Assembly: GCA_958436175.1 (NCBI GenBank)
Contig: CAUBJF010000001.1
Span: forward strand, 62,001-126,000
Reading direction: 5' to 3'
Length of the DNA stretch: 64,000 nucleotides
DNA from: an uncultured Muribaculaceae bacterium
GTDB taxonomy: Bacteria > Bacteroidota > Bacteroidia > Bacteroidales > Muribaculaceae
A program made the translations under genes and the position numbers. The notes under the pieces were generated by a model. The model was not told the origin of the DNA, did no database searches, and saw only the letters and a program-made list of their open reading frames with translations. This document shows, piece after piece, positions 8,244 to 18,464 of the stretch; the first letter of the stretch is position 1; each line of letters begins with the position of its first letter.

Positions 8244-8673
8244 ATCTATAGTTTATTTTAAGGTGTAAATATAGCTTCTTTTTAAGAAGTACGCAATATT
8301 TCGAAAATAAATCATACATAACACAAAAAACTTTATCCCCGCACTATACTGATACCAACCTATCTGTTAATCATAAACTTTCCGCTTGCAAACGTGTTTT
8401 ATTTGTATATTCAAATAAATGTTCGTATCTTTGCATTAGAAAAACAGTGCGTGGCTGCGCTGTCTGAATCACTTCAACACTTAAGAATATTATAACCGGT
8501 TTATAGCCGCACAGGAACAATTCTGCATTGTTGTTTCCCCATGCCACTACCGGCAATATCGCAAGCTAACTATCTCATCTGCATAATCATCACTATACTT
8601 CCCTTAGCATCATACTCGAAGCATCCTTGCACGGGTTTTGCAAGTATATGGGATTTATCTGTGTTACAACAAA
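8244..8673. other. Intergenic region with the rho promoter and long rho leader
   Basis: A 430-nt stretch with no convincing gene. The left part is AT-rich and holds the upstream region of the TM2 gene. From 8402 it carries the rho promoter, then a leader of about 235 nt that is low in G and rich in C and T, notably 8570-8625. A small hairpin, CTTGCA/TGCAAG (8626-8631 with 8639-8644), sits 30 nt before the rho start. Confidence 0.7.
8402..8433 (+). promoter_or_regulatory. rho promoter
   Basis: TTTG at 8402-8405, exactly 20 nt, then TATCTTTG at 8426-8433. The start of transcription would fall near 8438, leaving a leader of about 235 nt before the rho ATG. Confidence 0.75.
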
Positions 8674-10647
<1,974 letters not shown>

Positions 10648-10674
10648 TCCGACCATCTATATCATAATGACACG

Positions 10675-10704
10675 AAAGCCGGGACGCGAGCCCCGGCTTT
10701 ATTG
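10675..10704 (+). terminator. rho terminator
   Basis: AAAGCCGGG (10675-10683) pairs with CCCGGCTTT (10692-10700), followed by ATTGTTG. It lies between convergent rho and the ABC-F gene. Confidence 0.85.
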
Positions 10705-10725
10705 TTGCTGTATCAAGTTAGCGTG

Positions 10726-12498
10726 CTATGCTTTTTCGGACAATTCAAGCCAGCGCAGCTCCTTTTCGTCGAGGAGGTCTTTAACTTCGTCGTACCGACG
10801 GGCATTACCGGCAAACAAATCGGGAGACGGGGACGCAGACGATGCAAAAAAGTCCTCAAGTTCCTTCTTTTCCTTATTCAGAGCATCTATCTCTGCCTCG
10901 AGAGCCTCGAATTCCTTCCGTTCCTTGAACGACATTCTCTCCGTACGTTCTGCACGCACGCGCTGAGGCTTGGCGGCGCTTTGCTCTTTGACCTTCTTTT
11001 CGCGCTCAAGTGTGGAGATATATTCGCGATATTCACTGTAATTGCCGGGAAAATCTTTCACAACGCCGTCGCCTTCCAACACGAAGAGATGGTCGATGAT
11101 GTTATCAAGGAAGTATCGGTCGTGACTTATGATTATCGCGCAACCTTTGAAACCGGCAAGATATTCCTCAAGGATGCCGAGTGTTATTATATCGAGGTCG
11201 TTCGTCGGTTCGTCGAGGATCAGGAAGTTCGGCTGCCGCATCAGTACTGTCGCCAGGTGAAGGCGGCAACGCTCGCCGCCGCTTAGAGTGCGTATGTATT
11301 TCTGCTGATCGGCCGGAGAAAAAAGAAAGCGCTGCAGATACTGCATCGGCGCTATGCGGATTCCTTCTCCAAGGTCTATATCGTCTGCGATCTCCGATAC
11401 TGCGTCCACTACCCGTTTATCCTCATCAAAAGAAATACCGTCCTGACTATAGTAACCGAAACGGACAGTATCTCCTACAACCCATGAACCGGAATCTATC
11501 GGGACAAGACCTTGAAGCATCTTGATGAATGTCGATTTGCCGACACCGTTAGTGCCTACAATCCCGACTTTCTCGCCACGGGCAAAAGTATATGTAAAGT
11601 CATCGAGTATCACTTTGTCGCCGAAACACTTGCAGACACCCTCCGCTTCGAAAATCTTCGAACCTATGCGGCTGGAAGAGGCATCAAGACGAACATTCTT
11701 CTCCGAGAGGTCTATTCTTGAGCGGGCTTTGAGCTCGTGGAAACTGTCGATACGGTATTTAGCCTTTCCTCCACGGGCCTGGGGCTGGCGATTCATCCAT
11801 TCCTGTTCGCGCCGAAGAGTGTTCTTGACTTTTGCAAGCTCCGCGACCATAGCCTCAATCCTCTCCGCGCGTCGGCGCAGATAGGTGTCGTAGTTGCCTT
11901 CGACAATATATATACGCTTGTTGTCGAGCTCTATGATTTTGTTGCAGACGCGGTCGAGGAAATATCGGTCGTGGGTCACCATCAGCAAAGTAGCTCTCGA
12001 ACGTTTCAGATAGTTTTCTAGCCATTCGATAGTGGCTATATCGAGGTGGTTGGTCGGTTCGTCGAGAATTAGGAACTCGGGATTGCCGATAATGGTCCTG
12101 GCAATGGCAAGCTTTTTGCGCTGACCGCCCGAGAGCTTGTCGACTTTCTGCTTCATGTCGGGCAATCCGAGCGATGTCAGCAGACGTTCCATGGCCGCCT
12201 CGTCCCATTCGGGATTGGAAGAGGAGAGTTCGGAAGCCGCTTCCAGAACCATCGTGCCGGGAAGGAAACTCGGTTCCTGGGGAAGATATCCTATTCTCAA
12301 GCCATTGCGGTACACAATCTTTCCGCTGTCCGGACTTTCGTTACCCGAAAGAATTCGCAGAAGAGTAGACTTACCCGTTCCGTTACGGGCCACTATACCT
12401 ATTTTGTCTCCTTCGTCAACACCGAAGGACAAGTCGGCGAACAGCATACGGTCGCCGTAACTTTTCGTTATATTTTCTAAGCTGAGGAAGTTAGCCAT
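10726..12498 (-). CDS. ABC-F family ATPase, Uup-like
   Basis: A 590-residue soluble protein with two ABC ATPase domains and no membrane domain. Walker A motifs are N39-GTGKST and a second GTNGVGKST near residue 320; signatures LSGGQRKK and LSGGERCR are intact, as are both DEPT Walker B motifs. A basic inter-domain linker spans about 215-280, and the C-terminal 70-80 residues form a charged coiled coil, as in Uup. ABC-F proteins act on the ribosome; Uup-type members are linked to ribosome rescue and DNA stability. It begins 9 nt after the 65-residue gene, so it is likely the last gene of the zeta-kinase unit. It is not an obvious antibiotic-resistance ABC-F. Confidence 0.9.
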   Translation of the reverse strand: MANFLSLENITKSYGDRMLFADLSFGVDEGDKIGIVARNGTGKSTLLRILSGNESPDSGKIVYRNGLRIGYLPQEPSFLPGTMVLEAASELSSSNPEWDEAAMERLLTSLGLPDMKQKVDKLSGGQRKKLAIARTIIGNPEFLILDEPTNHLDIATIEWLENYLKRSRATLLMVTHDRYFLDRVCNKIIELDNKRIYIVEGNYDTYLRRRAERIEAMVAELAKVKNTLRREQEWMNRQPQARGGKAKYRIDSFHELKARSRIDLSEKNVRLDASSSRIGSKIFEAEGVCKCFGDKVILDDFTYTFARGEKVGIVGTNGVGKSTFIKMLQGLVPIDSGSWVVGDTVRFGYYSQDGISFDEDKRVVDAVSEIADDIDLGEGIRIAPMQYLQRFLFSPADQQKYIRTLSGGERCRLHLATVLMRQPNFLILDEPTNDLDIITLGILEEYLAGFKGCAIIISHDRYFLDNIIDHLFVLEGDGVVKDFPGNYSEYREYISTLEREKKVKEQSAAKPQRVRAERTERMSFKERKEFEALEAEIDALNKEKKELEDFFASSASPSPDLFAGNARRYDEVKDLLDEKELRWLELSEKA

Positions 12499-12507
12499 CA
12501 GGATAAA

Positions 12508-12705
12508 TCAAGATTTAGCAGGAGCCTTATGCCGTGAGTATTTCTTAAGAAGAGCCTTCGCAGGAACTTCCCGCGGCATTCCGTTGTCGTCAGCAGTAAT
12601 CACACAGCGGTCTAACAAAGCCTTGTAGCGCAACATGCGCCCATAGCCCCGATCCAGCCCGGCTATGACATCCTGGCTTAGTCTGAGTTTTTCTTCGTTA
12701 GACAT
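12508..12705 (-). CDS. 65-residue protein downstream of a zeta-like kinase, candidate partner
   Basis: A small, basic, helical protein starting MSNEEKLRLSQDVIAG and ending in KYSRHKAPAKS. There is no signal peptide. It overlaps the kinase gene by 28 nt and precedes the ABC-F gene by 9 nt. The tight overlap suggests joint expression with the kinase, and it could be an antitoxin or activity regulator. The order differs from classical epsilon-zeta, where the antitoxin comes first. I recognise no domain, so a partner role is inferred from position only. Confidence 0.65.
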   Translation of the reverse strand: MSNEEKLRLSQDVIAGLDRGYGRMLRYKALLDRCVITADDNGMPREVPAKALLKKYSRHKAPAKS

Positions 12706-13259
12706 TGTGTTCTTATGGTGTCGTAAAGTTCATGATTTACAATCTTACTGTCGAGAGCTACCAGAGAGGGCTCGTCGCTGTTGTCGAAAAGCATCCATGC
12801 ATCGACAATCTCTGCAAAGATATTGAAGAAATTACTCAGGCCTTTCCAGTATCTGCGGTGGATCACATCTGTCGGGATATTATGACCGCCTTCGCTGACA
12901 CGCTTGGCCACACGTGCCTCCGCCATTTCAGGCGAGGGCAACCAGAAAAAAAGAAGAACCACCTCATAACCCATGGCATGGGCACGGGTGACAAGATGAC
13001 GGTAAGTACCTGTGGCAAGGGTAGTCTCTATAGCAAATGTCTTGCCTTCACGCATCAACAGGGAAATACGCGTAAGCATAAGACGGCCCGCGACAAAAGC
13101 GACGGCCGACGGGTCGAAAGGAGACAACGCGGCGGCAATGGCATCGGCGTTGACATATTCATGGCAATCCAGAATGTCGGGCAGCACAGCATGCGACGCT
13201 GTCGTTTTACCGGCTCCGTTACAACCGGCGATGATATACAGTCTCGGAGGCTTTTCCAT
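12678..13259 (-). CDS. Zeta-toxin-like P-loop kinase
   Basis: A 193-residue AAA-type kinase of the zeta toxin/UDP-GlcNAc kinase group. Walker A is GCNGAGKTT at residues 12-20. D39 in NADAIA and the ETT motif at 78-80 match substrate-binding positions, and the RVAKRVSEGGH stretch at 116-126 matches the arginine-rich lid. Classical zeta toxins phosphorylate UDP-sugar precursors of peptidoglycan; chromosomal relatives often have other or unknown substrates. It is the first gene of a unit with the 65-residue protein (28-nt overlap) and the ABC-F gene. All visible key residues are present, so it is probably active. Toxicity is not established. Confidence 0.85.
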   Translation of the reverse strand: MEKPPRLYIIAGCNGAGKTTASHAVLPDILDCHEYVNADAIAAALSPFDPSAVAFVAGRLMLTRISLLMREGKTFAIETTLATGTYRHLVTRAHAMGYEVVLLFFWLPSPEMAEARVAKRVSEGGHNIPTDVIHRRYWKGLSNFFNIFAEIVDAWMLFDNSDEPSLVALDSKIVNHELYDTIRTQCLTKKNSD

Positions 13260-13287
13260 GTTGAAGTGTTCTTACATTTTACTAACG

Positions 13288-13295
13288 CAAAGATA
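13288..13295 (-). promoter_or_regulatory. -7 box of the zeta-kinase unit
   Basis: TATCTTTG on the minus strand, 29 nt before the kinase start. No TTTG is present at the -33 position, so the promoter may be weak or need an activator. Confidence 0.5.
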
Positions 13296-13350
13296 GCACT
13301 TTTTGTGCGACACTACCTCTTCACCGCAATATAATTAATGATGCCAGACA

Positions 13351-13385
13351 ACAAAAACGTCTGTGACGGTCGGTCACAGACGTTT
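13351..13385 (-). terminator. Terminator after the pullulanase gene
   Basis: A perfect 13-bp stem (13355-13367 with 13373-13385) with a 5-nt loop, followed on the minus strand by TTTTTGT. It lies 20 nt past the stop codon. Confidence 0.9.
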
Positions 13386-13405
13386 CATATCGAGTCTCCT
13401 AATCG

Positions 13406-15418
13406 TTATTTCGTGCGGGCGAGGATCAGTGCCGAGGTCGGTTCGACAACAACGCTGCCTCCACGGGATGAACCCATTCCGTCGGCTTTGATTTTGCCGT
13501 CACGGGCAATCACTGTCCAATCGCCTTTGGGAATCTTTGCAACGAAAGGCGTATCGCTGCCGTTGAAGACAAGCTTGATTTCTTTCCATTCGTCGCCGTT
13601 AGCATTATTCTTGATGGAATAAGATATCACATTGGGCGATTTGATTTTATCGAATACGATGTTCTTGGCCACATCTTCGGCTGTTGTCATGCGGAAAGCG
13701 GGATGAGCCTTGCGCAGGGCTATCAGTTCCTTGTAGTATTCGAACTGTCCGGCATTCTTATTCTTCAGAGTCCAGTCGATCGCATTGATGGAATCGGGCG
13801 ACTTGTAGGAATTGTGCACCCCTTTCTTATCGCGGAACACTTCTTCACCGGCAAACATAAAGGGAGTACCCTGCGAAGTGAAAACAATAGTCTGCGCAAG
13901 ACGGGCCGCTCTCTGGCGCTCTGCCTCGGTGCTGCCGGGCATAGACTTGGCAAGTTTGTCGGTGAGAGTAAGGTCGTCATGACAGGACACATAGTTGATA
14001 ATCTCAGTCGGTGCTCCTGCATATGGGAACTTCGAATTGTTACCCTTGCTGTAATCGACTTGCGGATGAGCGGTAGAAGCCACGATCCCTATCTTAACAG
14101 TCTCTTCGTTACCCGGTTTTCCGGTAGCGAAACCACGGTCGGTAGCATCGCTGTAGTGTCCCTTGACGGCATCGCGAAGATCGTCGGAAAAAACGGCTAT
14201 ACCTTTCATCTTATCGACGTTCTCTTTCAGGGCACGCTGTTCCTCCGGCAGGGGCGAATCACCGGCCGTCCAACCTTCGCCATAGACAAAAATCGAAGGG
14301 TTGATTTTCTTGAGCTCGGATGCGACACGGTTCATCGTCTCGATATCATGGATGGCCATAAGGTCGAAACGGAAACCGTCGATATGATATTCGTCGGCCC
14401 AATATTTTACCGAATTGACGATATAGTCACTAACTTCGGGACGTTCGGAAGCAGTCTCGTTTCCGCATCCGGAAGCATCGCTGTAGCTGCCGTCCGGACG
14501 ATGACGGTAGTAGTATCCGGGAGCCGTAAGGGAGAAGTTGGAATCGTCGTTGAGCGCAGTGTGGTTGTAGACAACGTCCATGATTACGCCAATGCCGGCA
14601 TCATGAAGAGCCTTTACCATCTCTTTCATCTCTCGTACACGGACAGCGGGATCCGCCGGATCGGTCGAGTAGCTACCTTCCGGGGCGTTATAGTTGAATG
14701 GGTCGTAACCCCAGTTGTAGGTGTTTGCCGGGAGGTTTGCCTCGTCGACAGAGTTAAAGTCGTAGGAGGGAAGGATGTGGACATGTGTAATGCCAAGCTC
14801 CTTGAGATGGTCTATGCCGGTCTTGTCGCCGAGGAGTGATTTGGTCTGGGGTTCGGTGAGCGCGAGGAATTTTCCTTTGTGGACAATACCGCTGCTTGGA
14901 TGGACACTGAAGTCCCGATGGTGCATCTCATAGATGACAGCGTCGGTGATATTGTCGATTTCCGGGCCCTTGTCATATTCCCAGCCTTCGGGATCGGTAG
15001 CTGCAAAATCTATGATAGCTGCACGTTCGCCGTTGGTGCCTACCGCCTTGGCCCAAGCGCCGGGAGTCTCAGCGAGGGCGTTGCCTCCGACAGTGACACG
15101 GAAAGTATAAAACTTACCATAGAGCTTTTCGGGCACGGAAACACGCCATGTCCCTTGCTCCGATTTATTCATCTTCAAAGTATCGACGGCCGGAGTATTT
15201 CTGTCGGTGTCGTAAAGTATGACCTCTGCAGCGTCGGCCTTGGGAGACCAGAGGGTGAAATGTGTCCCACTGTTGTCCACGGTCATTTCAAGATCCTGAC
15301 CGCCGTAGGCAGGCCAGGAAGCATATTCGCTTTCCATTGTTGTGTTCTGGGCCGACATAGACGGTGAAAGCAAGGCTACAGCCGCAATCGCCGCTGCCGG
15401 ACATAGGAAGTTCTTCAT
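13406..15418 (-). CDS. pulA: Type I pullulanase (GH13), exported
   Basis: A 670-residue debranching enzyme that cleaves alpha-1,6 bonds in pullulan, glycogen and starch fragments. I start it at the ATG at 15418 because the following residues form a good signal peptide (MKNFLCPAAAIAAVALL, cleavage near A23). A beta-sandwich domain of CBM48 type covers about 45-125. The pullulanase signature YNWGYDP is at 234-240, and the catalytic residues are D352 (FRFD), E381 (GEGW) and D481 (SCHDD). The gene follows the sorting-domain protein by 45 nt and ends at a strong terminator. It carries no secretion CTD of its own. The sugar transporter at 19670-21526 may use its products. Confidence 0.95.
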   Translation of the reverse strand: MKNFLCPAAAIAAVALLSPSMSAQNTTMESEYASWPAYGGQDLEMTVDNSGTHFTLWSPKADAAEVILYDTDRNTPAVDTLKMNKSEQGTWRVSVPEKLYGKFYTFRVTVGGNALAETPGAWAKAVGTNGERAAIIDFAATDPEGWEYDKGPEIDNITDAVIYEMHHRDFSVHPSSGIVHKGKFLALTEPQTKSLLGDKTGIDHLKELGITHVHILPSYDFNSVDEANLPANTYNWGYDPFNYNAPEGSYSTDPADPAVRVREMKEMVKALHDAGIGVIMDVVYNHTALNDDSNFSLTAPGYYYRHRPDGSYSDASGCGNETASERPEVSDYIVNSVKYWADEYHIDGFRFDLMAIHDIETMNRVASELKKINPSIFVYGEGWTAGDSPLPEEQRALKENVDKMKGIAVFSDDLRDAVKGHYSDATDRGFATGKPGNEETVKIGIVASTAHPQVDYSKGNNSKFPYAGAPTEIINYVSCHDDLTLTDKLAKSMPGSTEAERQRAARLAQTIVFTSQGTPFMFAGEEVFRDKKGVHNSYKSPDSINAIDWTLKNKNAGQFEYYKELIALRKAHPAFRMTTAEDVAKNIVFDKIKSPNVISYSIKNNANGDEWKEIKLVFNGSDTPFVAKIPKGDWTVIARDGKIKADGMGSSRGGSVVVEPTSALILARTK

Positions 15419-15463
15419 GTGTTTGTAGTTGTTCTGATTATGAATCACAAAAATTCAATTATT

Positions 15464-15787
15464 TCAACGCACTGCGATACGGGAAGCCGTATTACCGGCT
15501 TTGACAACATATATGCCTGCCGGGAGCTCTATCTTCAGCTTGTCGCCTGGCGCAACCGAGGTCTGCCGCACAATTCTGCCGGTAATAGCCACAACAGTCA
15601 CAGGACAGTCTTCAAGCGAAGGATTCTCAACCTCAAGGACGCCATCTGCCAAAGATACCACAGGCTTCAAAGATTCATCAGCCAGCTCTCCGGCATTTTC
15701 AAAAGAACCGGAGGCTGAGGCCTGAGCTGTCATTCCGCAGACAACAGCAGCCAAAAAAAGTATGATATACCTGAAATAAATCTTCAT
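15464..15787 (-). CDS. Small exported protein made almost only of a type IX sorting domain
   Basis: A 107-residue protein. A signal peptide covers about residues 1-22 (cleavage near AQA-S). The last 65 residues (VVSLADGVLEVENPS through AGIYVVKAGNTASRIAVR) have the pattern of a type A T9SS C-terminal sorting domain: strands, a GR turn, a GIYVV strand and a final basic strand. That leaves only about 20 residues of mature protein before it. It is 45 nt upstream of the pullulanase on the same strand and probably co-transcribed. It could be a decayed cargo, or a short surface protein. The type IX assignment is by pattern only. Confidence 0.65.
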   Translation of the reverse strand: MKIYFRYIILFLAAVVCGMTAQASASGSFENAGELADESLKPVVSLADGVLEVENPSLEDCPVTVVAITGRIVRQTSVAPGDKLKIELPAGIYVVKAGNTASRIAVR

Positions 15788-15794
15788 CCTATTA

Positions 15795-15826
15795 CAAAGT
15801 TAGGAAAAAAACGAGACATCTGCAAC
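15795..15826 (-). promoter_or_regulatory. Promoter of the sorting-domain/pullulanase unit, near leaderless
   Basis: On the minus strand GTTG (15823-15826), 20 nt, then TAACTTTG (15795-15802). The start codon at 15787 is only 8 nt past the -7 box, so the leader would be a few bases long. Confidence 0.65.
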
Positions 15827-15862
15827 AGCCAGTTTCGATTTTTAGGTTTTTTATGCCTTACC

Positions 15863-16516
15863 TCAAAAATTGTAACCCAGGGAGATAGCGGCCACGTTGC
15901 GATGTATCTTAATCTTCCGGTCGCGATTGCCATATTTGGCCAGAGGCGTATCCCCGATGCCGGTTGTAAGCCCTACGGTATAGCTCTTGGCGAAAGTAAA
16001 GCTTACAGCTATGCCCCAAAGCATGTCAACTCTTTTCCAGCCGTGCTTGAAAAGATTGACGGTCTTGTCCGGCAAAGCAACCGGAGCCGACATATTGGGT
16101 AGCAAAGACTGTCTGGCGTAGAGATTTATGCTGAGCCAAGGACCCGTAGATATCGCGATCGTAAGGAGATCGTTGGCATCGAAAACATACCCGAAATGAA
16201 GGGGTATCCTCAAGCCGTACATCTTGGCCGCTCCTTCATAGAAATAATCTTCATCGAACTGTATAAGATCTTTGGCCGTCATGCCTGTATAATAGAAATG
16301 AAGACCCGGCTCGAAAAAAAAGCTGTTTTTGAGAGGAATATTGCAGACACCGCCGAGCGTAAATCCGGCTCCTGTCTTATACGGGTTGTGTCCTCCGGAG
16401 GGAAAGGTTACGTCCATAGCCAGCCGGACTCCGAAAACAGGGCCGGAGGATTGTGCCTGTCCTGCAAAGGCAAGCGCCCCCAATATGATGAATGTTGTCA
16501 ATAATCTACGAAGCAT
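15863..16516 (-). CDS. Outer-membrane beta-barrel protein (PorT-like family)
   Basis: A 217-residue exported protein. A signal peptide ends near AGQAQ. The rest alternates short hydrophobic strands ending in aromatic residues, closing in the NVAAISLGYNF strand, as in outer-membrane beta-barrels of the outer_membrane_beta-brl/PorT group. Such proteins are common in Bacteroidota and mostly uncharacterised. It is divergent from the histidine kinase gene, with 147 nt between the two start codons, and may be linked to it in regulation. No ligand can be deduced. Confidence 0.8.
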   Translation of the reverse strand: MLRRLLTTFIILGALAFAGQAQSSGPVFGVRLAMDVTFPSGGHNPYKTGAGFTLGGVCNIPLKNSFFFEPGLHFYYTGMTAKDLIQFDEDYFYEGAAKMYGLRIPLHFGYVFDANDLLTIAISTGPWLSINLYARQSLLPNMSAPVALPDKTVNLFKHGWKRVDMLWGIAVSFTFAKSYTVGLTTGIGDTPLAKYGNRDRKIKIHRNVAAISLGYNF

Positions 16517-16626
16517 TTTTTATCTTTCTTTGAGTCAAATTACTTATTATATACATTTGAAAGCCTTCATTTGTTTGATATAAACAGCCTTTTTGTCGGC
16601 ATATCTGCCCATTTTGTCTATCTTCG

Positions 16627-16658
16627 TTTGGGGTTGAACGACAGATTCGTTACTTTTG
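16627..16658 (+). promoter_or_regulatory. Promoter of the LytS/LytTR pair, leaderless
   Basis: TTTG at 16627-16630, exactly 20 nt, then TACTTTTG at 16651-16658. The kinase ATG at 16664 is 6 nt beyond the box, so transcription would start at or next to the start codon. Confidence 0.7.
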
Positions 16659-16663
16659 CAGAC

Positions 16664-17737
16664 ATGAGACAACAAAGCGACGGAGAAAGAAGGCGGACGG
16701 CCACTTTTTTCACACATTTTCTGTTCATTGTCATCATCTTCGTCCTCCCGGAACTGGTGATGGCTATCGCTATGCCCCACAGACGCGGCATATTCGTCTA
16801 TCCCGGTATCTACATCAAGACCCTCATCTATATTGCCGCCTTCTACATCAACTACTACCTGATTATCGACAGGACCCTTGTCAAGGGCAGTACGCGCAAA
16901 ATACTTTATTTCGTTTGTTGGAATCTGGTTATTATAGCCGTGGGCCTTGTCCTTAGCTATATGTGTACAAAGGTATGGTTCCCGGCTCCGTGGAGAAAAG
17001 GCAACAACGACATAACGGATGTCCACACATTACTTAAAAACACATCCTTCCTCATGCGGGAAGGGACCATGATCATACTCACAATCGGACTTGCGGTAGC
17101 CCTCAGGCTTTCTGTGCGCTGGAAAGATGTCGAACAGCAAAGGCAGGAACTGATTGCCACGCAGCGAAGTACCGAGCTGGACAACCTCAAGAGCCAGCTA
17201 AATCCCCATTTCCTTTTCAATACGCTCAATACAATCTACGCCCTTATCGACATCAACTCAGAAGAAGCCAAAAACGCCGTCCACAGGCTTTCAGGACTGC
17301 TAAGGTACATGCTCTATGAAAATGCGGAGACAGCGCAGCTGCATCAGGAGACTGATTTCATCAAGGATTATGTCGACCTCATGAAACTGCGTCTCGGTAA
17401 ACGGCCTGTCGAGATTTCCATCGACATCAGGGGTCACGAATCGGACAAAATCGCCCCTCTTCTCTTCATACCTTTGGTTGAGAACGCTTTCAAATACGGC
17501 AACACCTCATCTCCAAGCCACGCTATTTCCATCCGTATAAGTGCAGAGGACAATGCCCTAACCTGCACCACGGAGAACCATTTTATCCATAGCAAAAACA
17601 GTGAAAGCAAGGCTTCTTCAGGGATAGGGCTCGCGAACCTGCGGCGCCGACTCACTCTTCTTTACGGTACTCGCGCCCACCTGACTACCACTATAGCCGG
17701 AGATGTCTTTAACGCAAAGCTGATAATACCTCTATGA
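16664..17737 (+). CDS. LytS-family sensor histidine kinase
   Basis: A 357-residue membrane kinase. The frame is open further upstream, but that region holds the promoter, so the ATG at 16664 (MRQQSDGERRRT) is the likely start. Four hydrophobic segments lie at about 15-40, 48-70, 78-105 and 120-140. The His-kinase motif has H182 in LNPHFLFNT, and an ATP-binding domain with the VPLVENAFKY and GIGLANLRRR motifs follows. It would phosphorylate the LytTR regulator that overlaps it by 4 nt. The sensor has no recognisable ligand domain, so the signal is unknown. Confidence 0.9.
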   Translation: MRQQSDGERRRTATFFTHFLFIVIIFVLPELVMAIAMPHRRGIFVYPGIYIKTLIYIAAFYINYYLIIDRTLVKGSTRKILYFVCWNLVIIAVGLVLSYMCTKVWFPAPWRKGNNDITDVHTLLKNTSFLMREGTMIILTIGLAVALRLSVRWKDVEQQRQELIATQRSTELDNLKSQLNPHFLFNTLNTIYALIDINSEEAKNAVHRLSGLLRYMLYENAETAQLHQETDFIKDYVDLMKLRLGKRPVEISIDIRGHESDKIAPLLFIPLVENAFKYGNTSSPSHAISIRISAEDNALTCTTENHFIHSKNSESKASSGIGLANLRRRLTLLYGTRAHLTTTIAGDVFNAKLIIPL

Positions 17738-18462
17738 GAAAAATACGTTGCCTTGTCGTCGACGACGAGCCTTTGGCCGCCAAGCTGATAAGCACTTACG
17801 CGAGTCGTACACCGTTTCTCAGTCTCGTCGGAGAAGCGTCGTCGGCCGAAGAAGCACTGGATATTATCGCCAACGAGCCTGTCGACCTCCTTTTCCTGGA
17901 CATCCATATGCCGGGATTATCGGGCATGGAAGTGGCAAAAATGCTGCCGGAAGGTATAAACATCGTTTTTACAACAGCCTATTCCGACTATGCTCTCGAA
18001 GGTTTCGCTGTCAACGCCCTTGACTACCTGCTGAAACCCGTCAGCTACGAGGAATTCATGCGGGCCGCCACAAGAGCACTGAACCAGAATCGCAGCAACG
18101 AGATATCCGGCGAAGAGAATACACAGAAACAGTCGAACTTCCTGACAGTCAAGAGCGAATATCGTCTGATCCGCATACCGACCGACAGAATCCTCTACTG
18201 CGAGGGACTGAAGGACTACGTAAAGATATATACAGACGATGACCCGAACCCCATACTCACTTTGATGAGCATGAAAGGGCTCGAGACATCGTTACCGGAA
18301 GACATTTTCATGCGCGTCCACCGTTCCTTCATCGTCAACATGGATAAAGTACGAATCGTCGAGCGCAACTGCATCATTATGGGCAGCGCCCTTATACCCG
18401 TATCGGAATCGTCGCGCAAACGTTTCTATTCCTATCTCGGGTTAAGCGCACCTGAAAAATAA
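17734..18462 (+). CDS. LytTR-family response regulator
   Basis: A 242-residue regulator. The receiver domain (1-120) has acidic D10 and D11, phosphoacceptor D56 in FLDIHMP and the conserved Lys in LLKP. A LytTR DNA-binding domain covers about 135-235, with the motifs RIPTDRILYCEG and RVHRSFIVNM. It overlaps the kinase gene by four bases (ATGA), so the pair is translationally coupled. It binds DNA after phosphorylation; its targets are not visible, though the divergent beta-barrel gene is one candidate. It is convergent with the serine dehydratase gene, with only 2 bases between stop codons. Confidence 0.95.
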   Translation: MRKIRCLVVDDEPLAAKLISTYASRTPFLSLVGEASSAEEALDIIANEPVDLLFLDIHMPGLSGMEVAKMLPEGINIVFTTAYSDYALEGFAVNALDYLLKPVSYEEFMRAATRALNQNRSNEISGEENTQKQSNFLTVKSEYRLIRIPTDRILYCEGLKDYVKIYTDDDPNPILTLMSMKGLETSLPEDIFMRVHRSFIVNMDKVRIVERNCIIMGSALIPVSESSRKRFYSYLGLSAPEK

Positions 18463-18464
18463 GT

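Noticed and set aside
10726..12498. ABC-F protein as an antibiotic-resistance protein
   Set aside because: It has the general Uup-like layout with a C-terminal coil, not the extended linker of known resistance ABC-F proteins, and sits in a housekeeping context.
12508..13259. Zeta-like kinase and partner as a proven toxin-antitoxin system
   Set aside because: The partner is recognised only by position and the order is reversed; toxicity is not known, so it is kept as a lead only.
13355..13385. A perfect inverted repeat that could be an operator
   Set aside because: It lies 20 nt after the pullulanase stop codon and is followed by a T run on that strand, so a terminator is the simpler reading.
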